Shown piece by piece: positions 58,462 to 64,000 of a stretch of 64,000 bases of DNA. The position numbers were made by a program, and so were the translations under genes. The notes below the pieces were generated by a model. That model saw only the letters and a list, made by a program, of their open reading frames with translations. It was not told the DNA's origin and made no database searches. Within the stretch, counting starts at the first letter, position 1, and each line of letters starts with the position of its first letter. The stretch is from NCBI GenBank assembly GCA_033439765.1, contig JAULSN010000002.1:5084001-5148000 (forward strand), read 5' to 3'. Source of the stretch: Lasiosphaeria ovina. Lineage: Eukaryota > Ascomycota > Sordariomycetes > Sordariales > Lasiosphaeriaceae.

Positions 58462-59881
58462 ATGTCTGCCGCGGTCGTCCAGCCCCTCGCCTTCCCCGAG
58501 GGCTCGCAAATCAACTTTGGGGCGTCTGTCTCTGGCGTTGATGTCGAGAACCTCACCGGTAAGTCCTGTATGGATGTGAAATGAAATGAAATGAAATGGA
58601 AGCAAGATTACTATGACACATAAGGGAGAATACCCGTTGAATCGGTAACCTCCTCGGTAAGCCACCTTTTTTTCTTTCGTTTAACACTACCTGTTCCTCA
58701 CGTTCCCTCACTCACTCACTCACTCACTCGCCTGCATACTCACTCACACAAGAGTGGTGGTATGGCGTGAGTAAGTGAGTGAGTAAGCGATAAGCGAACA
58801 GCGTGAACCGAACCTGGCGCGCTAACCAACGAACGGTACAGACGCCGACTTCGACGTGATCCGCTCGGCACTCTTCACGCACCAGGTGGTCGTGTTCAAG
58901 AGACAGAGCCACGTGACGCCGCGGGCGCAGTTCGAGCTGACGCGGCGGTTCGACCCGGCGGCTGCGGCGGCGTACGGGCACGGGGCGACGCTGGACGCCA
59001 AGCGCAGCGTGCTGCACCCGGACCTCAAGACGATCCCGCACCAGCCGCAAGTACAAGTCATCGGCAACGGCTTCGTGGCCGAATACGAGGGGCTGCGCAA
59101 CATCACGCTGCGCCACCCGCACCACCGCACCTTCCACGCCACGGCCGTCCCGGATGCCGAGGATCTCGACTACACGCGCTTCTACCGCTGGCACATCGAC
59201 GCGGCGCTGTACGGCAGCGGGCTCGCGCCGCCCGTCGTGACGACCCTGCTCGCCGTGCGCGTGCCCGCCGGCCGCACCCAGGTGTGCCGCTACGACGACG
59301 GCACCGGCGACGCGCTGCGCGTGCCGCTGGGCACCACGGCGTTCGTGTCGGGGTCGGCCATGCTCGACCAGCTGTCGTCGGCGGACCGCGCGCTGGCGCT
59401 GAGCACGCGCGTCGAGTACGCACCCCACCCGTACATCTGGATGTCGGGCGCGAAATCCCGGCCCGACGGGCTCGGCATGGTGTCCGAGGGCAAAGAGGTC
59501 CCGCTGGACGAGCTGCCGGCCATCGACGAAGCGCAGATCCAGATCCTGCCCATGGTGTGGCGCAACCCAGTGACCAACGAGCTCGCCCTCCAAATCCACC
59601 CGTCGGCCATCCGCAAGCTGCACCTCGCCGACGGCAGCGTGGTCGACGACCTGGCCGAAGTCCGCGAGATCGTGCACCGCCTGCAGCGGCCCGGCATCGC
59701 GCCGGGCCTGGTCTACGCCCACGACTGGGAGGAGGGCGACCTGGTGCTGTTCCACAACCGCGGCGTGCTGCACTCGGTCGTCGGCGCCTTCGCTGAGCAC
59801 GAGGTCCGCCTGTTCCGCCAGTGCAATGTCGCCGGGAGCAGTCTCCCGCTCGGTCCCGATGTTGTTGCGGCTGCTGCTTGA
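58462..59881 (+). CDS. xanA: Alpha-ketoglutarate-dependent xanthine dioxygenase (XanA type)
   Basis: Exons 58462-58558 and 58842-59881, with a 283-nt intron, give 378 residues. Reaction of the family: xanthine + 2-oxoglutarate + O2 to uric acid + succinate + CO2, a fungal alternative to molybdenum xanthine dehydrogenase in purine use as nitrogen source. The TauD/TfdA fold is visible. The iron-binding facial triad is His150 and Asp152 in YRWHIDAALY plus His343 in FHNRGVLHS, close to the published positions in Aspergillus XanA. Other XanA-like words are QVIGNGFVAEYEGL, RYDDGTGD and WMSGAKSRPDG. There is no signal peptide or PTS1, so cytosol is likely. The promoter carries a UaY-type site and GATA motifs, fitting induction by purines and nitrogen control. 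The intron has CTCA repeats and an inverted GTGAGTAAG arm. Confidence 0.85.
58707..58787 (+). repeat. Intronic (CTCA)n with inverted counterpart
   Basis: Five to six CTCA units (58707-58728) face an inverted GTGAGTAAGTGAGTGAGTAAG arm (58767-58787) inside the dioxygenase intron. The two arms could pair, with mismatches, into a stem enclosing about 40 nt. Confidence 0.6.
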
Positions 59882-60622
59882 TTTCTTTCTATTTCTTTCG
59901 TCTGTCTCAAATGTTTGTTTCTGTGGCTCTTTCATTCACCATTGCAGATTATCGAGTGTAAGGTTGCTTGCTTTTTTTCTGATTGTCAGCTGGCGTTTCC
60001 CTTAGGTCTCCATCAATTCTGTTGTGCTTGTTTAGAATAGCAATTCCTGTTTGCAGTCAGTAGATGTTCATTTTTTTTTTGGAAGAATAAAAAAGAAAAT
60101 AGAAGAAAAAAAAAAAGGTTACAACATTTTACTTGCTCAACTCAGCCCACACATCTATCCCGATTAATACCTAGGTGCCTAGGTAAGTAGGTAATAATAA
60201 GAAGTCAGCTCAGGTCCATCATCATCTACATCCAGACGTTTTAATAGCGTCAAAACCATACATCACGGGCAGCTCCACAACTCAGGGGTTATAATGCTGT
60301 GAAAAAGTCGTGTTTATCTGTGTTTATTCTAAACATCTCACAACGACATCTCGTAACGACAACATTTCATAGATATATACGTGTGTCCCAGGTATCCTTG
60401 TATACAACGCAGAACAAGCAAAAAGCCTTACCTCATTCCTATGATGCCCTCGTTTCTTGCCTTGCTAATGATATGCGGTCGAATGATGACGACACAGCCC
60501 GTCAACAGCTAGCTGCACGGCAACCTTGTACTTTGCCTTATTCTTCAAAGCCTTATTTAGATGCTTTAGCAATGCATGCACCACAGACGATTTCCCCGTA
60601 TTTTACCTTTTCGTGGAAATAG
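59882..60622. other. Convergent intergenic region
   Basis: 740 bp between the stops of xanthine dioxygenase (plus) and the GH125 gene (minus). It is A/T-rich, with T-runs and A-runs at 60071-60079 and 60107-60116, and a TACCTAGGTGCCTAGGTAAGTAGGTA motif cluster at about 60169-60193. It probably holds both 3' UTRs. Confidence 0.5.
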
Positions 60623-62435
60623 CTAAAGCTCATACGACTTCCTATCGGAAAAGATGAGATGGGGCTTGCGCTTTGCAAGATCCAAGATGGTCTCGGCAAA
60701 GACACCGTTTGCCCAGGCAAACCAACTCCCTGGTAACAAGTCAGCTTGATTGCACGGGAAGAACCAAGAGGGGGGCTGGCGGCGTACGTGTATAAGCTCC
60801 CGCATAGTTTACGTGGATGCTCTCGTGGATGAGGCCGAGCTTGCTCGATCGTAGCACTAGCCTGAGACATTCCATAATCTCCTCGTCGTCGTCTGAAGTT
60901 TGCGCCTGCACCAGCAGGCTCATTGGCCACGCATTTTGTAGACCAATGTGCGGCCCTGTTCGGCCCGTCAGCAGTCGCTCAAAACACAGGTGCTGCTAGT
61001 ACATACCGCCAATTCCCCTAAATGCCGTCCCCTTGAGGTAATACGGGTTGCTGGCCTTGTCGAGGAGCATTTTCCTCGTGTTCTGGTATGTCTCGTCACT
61101 ACCCGACACAAAGCCCATGAGCGGAAGCGCAAGCAGGCTGGGGTAGTTTGCGTCGTCCATGAGGATGGCGCTGCCATAGCCGTCGACCTCGTAAGCGAAG
61201 ACTTCTCCATACTTGCGGTGGCTGACTACGCCGTGCTCCCAGATCCCTTTCGTAATCTGCTTGCTCCATTCCTCGGCGGCATCGGCCAAGCCCGAGTCAC
61301 CCTTGTCCCCGGTCGACCTCAGCATGGCTGCGGTCCGCTTCAGCTCAACGGCAATCATGGCGTTCGCCGGAATGAAGAAGCCGAGGATGGTTGCGTCATC
61401 GCTCGGCCGGAACGCGGACCGGATCAGTCCCGTCCCGTTATTCAGCGGGTTGCCGATGCCATTGAGGCTCAGCGTCTCGGTACCCGTGTTAGTTTTTCGC
61501 TGGAATGTGTACTCATTCGTCCGGTACCGCGCTGCGTGGTCGAATGTGCTCCGGCTCTGCTGCTCTAGCACGCGTAGAACGCTCTCCAGCGCCAGGTACC
61601 ACCTCGGCCCCAGGAACTTTGTGCTTTTTGTTTGCTCGTAGAACTCATTGGCGAGAGCCAGGAAATGCGCTAGTGAGTCGAGCTCGTACTTGCATTCGAA
61701 CACGACGGAGGGCTCGTAGGCAGGGTGCACCTGGTCGTCTTGCCCGTTCATGCTCACTGGGAGGCCAGAGATTGGCGGCGGCTGAAAGGCGTTACAATAG
61801 GGCGACTCTATGACATATTCGCTCTGGGTGTTGATGGCGCCTAAGATCAGATTGAATATTCTGGGGTCTTTCTTGGCGAGAGTCTGGTATGGCTTTAGCT
61901 GGTTCGTGCTGTCCCGTAGCCACTCGGCCAAGATATCGCCTGTGATTATGAAAGACTGGGGGCCCTCCCATTCTCCGTCGTCTAATGGGTTGGCTCTCCT
62001 CGAGCCTGTTCGTTTTGCATTCTTGTCTTTTCCGTCGGTGTGGAACTTGACCGTGGTGTCGGTAGTGGACGGGAAGGTGTTCTCGAATAGCCGCGCCAGA
62101 TCGGGATCTTCCATGCGGGACGTAATATCTTTGATGACCTGCTCGATGGCATCCGACTCAAAAGTCCGGCAGCGCGGGTCCGGCCGCTGGTACGGAAGGG
62201 CAAAGGGGCCATCGCTCAAGGGGTAGCTTTGCTCAATTAGCCTCTCAGCCACAGGCACTGGCAGTGATGCACCATGCACTCACTGGGGATACGTCGCGTA
62301 AAGTGCATAGTCCGGGCATGCGCTCTTGTCGAAGTGGCCCATCAAGAGCTCTTGCTCCGAGTCCCAGACCGCTCCCGACGGCAGCATGTGCACCAATAGC
62401 GGGAGGAGGAGAGTAGGCCATGAGGAGTGGCCCAT
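60623..62435 (-). CDS. Secreted exo-alpha-1,6-mannosidase, glycoside hydrolase family 125
   Basis: Exons 62435-62284, 62226-61007, 60955-60788 and 60729-60623, with introns of 57, 51 and 58 nt, give 548 residues. GH125 enzymes remove terminal alpha-1,6-linked mannose from N-glycans. The N-terminus is a signal peptide (MGHSSWPTLLLPLLVHMLPSGA), so the protein is secreted or lumenal. Family landmarks: CPDYALYATY before the first intron, ALPYQRP, CRTFESDAIEQVIKD, DLARLFENTFP, FIITGDILAEWLRDSTNQL, VVFECKYELDSL, IRSAFRPSDDA, DANYPSLLALP, GLQNAWPMSL, and SWFAWANGVFAETIL near the C-terminus. The acidic residues in GDILAEWLRDS and the IHESIHVN segment fit the known acid/base machinery, but I did not assign them individually. 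The first intron was chosen because it gives CPDYALYATYPHYPLSDG, which aligns with homologues. Its acceptor (AAG) and close CTAAT branch are slightly unusual. Confidence 0.9.
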
Positions 62436-63523
62436 GGCAGCGGTGGCTAACGTTCCCGGAGAGTTGGGACGATGTCTCTACGGACGGTGTGCAGATGCAG
62501 GGAAACGCCCGAAACAAGGCCGGACTCGTAGTATGCAAGGCGAAAGGCGGGCGACGGGAACGATGGAAATTTGAAAAGAGCCTCAGGCCCGTTCGGCGAG
62601 CAGCATGGACGGCATGCTCGAGGAAGATAGCCCGTCGTGGCGGAAACGAATGGTGGCAGTTGGCGGAGCTGCTGCGCCGTCTTCGGTGCGTCTCAAGTCT
62701 CTTGATGTTGAGAGCGAAGAGGACACCCGACAAGCCGACCTAGAACCGAGGCGAGGGCCAAGCTTTAGGTTGGTGACCGCGCCGTCAGCGGCGGGCTCAG
62801 AGCTTGGTCGGTTGGCAGCCCAAAAGCCCCAAAAGCACTAGCGCAGCAGGGGCCCCCCAGACCTTCCCTCAGCGGGGAAAGCTCCCGCTTGGTTGCAGCT
62901 CCCCGCCGTGGGGCAATGAGATCGGGCGATCCGTGGATATAACACGGGGGCGGGGTCTATACCTAGGTAAGCTGAAGTTTTGACACTCAATACAAAATAT
63001 TTGTCTATACAATACTGTAGGTGGGTACTGTAGTTCTACATCGTGGATGTCGGTTTAAACACGTTTTATAGCAGGGAGAAAAGAGAACAACCCCAGTGTC
63101 TGTAAGTATTGAGGATTTAGAGCTGGCTGCCCTTACTTTGTGCCCAACGGGACAGGATCAGGATCTATACATATTGTCATGTATGGATCAGTTCTGTCTG
63201 CAACCCAATTTGAAAATGGACAGGGACAGAATAAGACGCAGGCGTTCATGTTATTGACTGGCTAGGTGAGGCACTCGATACCGAATCACGGTCCACGTGG
63301 CTGAGAAGGTGACAGAAACATGGGATTTCAAGAAAGACGCATCGAAGGTTGGTCGGTTAGATTATAGCACTGTCTCCCACAGCTCCATGCCTCAACGATT
63401 GGGCGAAGACTACACTCAAACAAATAACTCAATAACTATAACTCTAGTGACTTTGTCTCATGTGATGACATGCAAATAACATTAATCAGCGTACCGGTCT
63501 GGGAAATTACATAAGATCGGCGG
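62436..63523. other. Intergenic region upstream of the GH125 gene
   Basis: About 1.1 kb without a supported gene between two minus-strand genes. Forward ORFs at 62326-62841 are antisense to the GH125 leader and not protein-like. The part near 63524 should hold the Pol32 3' UTR. Confidence 0.5.
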
Positions 63524-64000
63524 TCACTTCTTGGAAAAGAAGGACATGATATTGCCCTGGCTTCCTTTCGGCTCGCTCTTCTTGCTCTTCGCAGCCGCTG
63601 GCGCGGGAGCGGCGGCCGAGCTTGCCACCTTTGGCTTCGGCTTTGCGGCAACCTCGTCTTCCGAGAAAGACTCCCAACCGGGCTCCTGTATGGTAACTGC
63701 GACAAAAGTTAGCAGGGGGTAGCCAAAACATTGTGTTCGGAAATACACACCTAGGTACCCATCATCGTCCATAATCTGCTTCTTTCTCATGATCTTTCTC
63801 TTTCCACGCCGTCGGCCACCACTGGACGCCGTCACGACCTCTGGCTCCTCCTTTGGAGGCTCTGGTTCTACTGGCGGCTCCTCTATTGGCTCGTCCTCAG
63901 ACGCCGCTTTCTCTTCTTCGTCCTGTTCTTCTTCCTCATCATCGTCCTCCATCATTCGCCTCAGCTCTTCCTCTCTCATTTTCTTGCTCTGGCTCATCTC
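63524..64000 (-). CDS. POL32: DNA polymerase delta subunit Pol32/Cdc27 (POLD3), C-terminal part; 5' end outside window
   Basis: Two visible exons, 64000-63751 and 63696-63524, with a 54-nt intron. The frame runs off the right edge; the ATG at 63997 is internal or coincidental. Known role: the third subunit of DNA polymerase delta, which tethers the enzyme to PCNA and works in lagging-strand synthesis, translesion synthesis and break-induced replication. Visible: a charged, Glu/Pro-rich disordered stretch (EEEEQDEEEK, EEPPVEPEPPKEEPE), a basic GRRRGKRKIMRKKQIMDDDGYL segment that continues across the intron into VTIQEPGWESFSEDE, and at the very C-terminus QGNIMSFFSKK, a perfect PCNA-interacting PIP box (Q-x2-I-x2-F-F). 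Basic MRKK motif, GYLVT-EPGWESFSEDE and terminal PIP box together are diagnostic. Confidence 0.9.
   Translation of the reverse strand, partial: EMSQSKKMREEELRRMMEDDDEEEEQDEEEKAASEDEPIEEPPVEPEPPKEEPEVVTASSGGRRRGKRKIMRKKQIMDDDGYLGVYFRTQCFGYPLLTFVAVTIQEPGWESFSEDEVAAKPKPKVASSAAAPAPAAAKSKKSEPKGSQGNIMSFFSKK

Noticed and set aside
58724..59935. 403-codon minus-strand ORF opposite xanthine dioxygenase
   Set aside because: Antisense shadow caused by high G/C at third positions; the Arg/His-rich peptide has no recognisable feature.

Overview
This window is nuclear DNA of a filamentous ascomycete (Pezizomycotina, most likely Sordariomycetes). Evidence: genes carry many short GT-AG introns of about 50-170 nt, coding regions favour G/C at third codon positions, and the proteins are fungal in type (two Zn2Cys6 regulators, a xanthine dioxygenase of the XanA type, an FSH1-type hydrolase, a GH125 mannosidase). 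The Syo1 protein looks especially close to the Chaetomium form. No virus, plasmid, prophage, CRISPR array, rRNA or convincing tRNA was seen.

Layout. 1-9.3 kb holds three housekeeping-type genes: a 3'-truncated membrane glycosyltransferase (minus), SYO1 (ribosomal protein import chaperone, plus, divergent from it) and a peroxisomal Lon protease ending in the PTS1 signal SRL. From 9.35 to 25.4 kb there is a gene-free interval of about 16 kb full of microsatellites and short recurring motifs. It leads into a Zn2Cys6 regulator with a PAS-like region (25.4-28.1 kb), whose zinc cluster is assembled across an 8-nt microexon and an 826-nt intron. A small orphan gene lies at 31-31.8 kb. From 34.3 to 46.3 kb comes a compact block of conserved genes: MLH1, CCA1 (tRNA nucleotidyltransferase), a Tti2-family gene and FIG4 (convergent with Tti2). 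From 47.7 to 51.5 kb are two lineage-specific genes: a single-pass membrane protein with a frame-breaking 55-bp tandem duplication near its start, and an Arg/Ser-rich protein. From 53.7 to 59.9 kb three plus-strand genes lie in a row: an FSH1-type serine hydrolase, a second Zn2Cys6 regulator and xanthine dioxygenase. The last has a perfect TCGG-N6-CCGA element and GATA motifs in its promoter. The window closes with a secreted GH125 exo-alpha-1,6-mannosidase and the C-terminal part of the DNA polymerase delta subunit Pol32/Cdc27, both on the minus strand.

How the genes relate. Most neighbours are functionally unrelated, as is usual in fungi. MLH1 and Pol32 are both replication/repair factors, CCA1 and SYO1 serve tRNA maturation and ribosome assembly, and FIG4 serves vacuolar lipid turnover. 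The only place where context suggests co-regulation is the xanthine dioxygenase promoter, which carries the binding-site pattern known for the purine activator UaY plus nitrogen-control GATA motifs. All exon boundaries were worked out by eye from splice signals, reading-frame continuity and family conservation; no transcript data were available.
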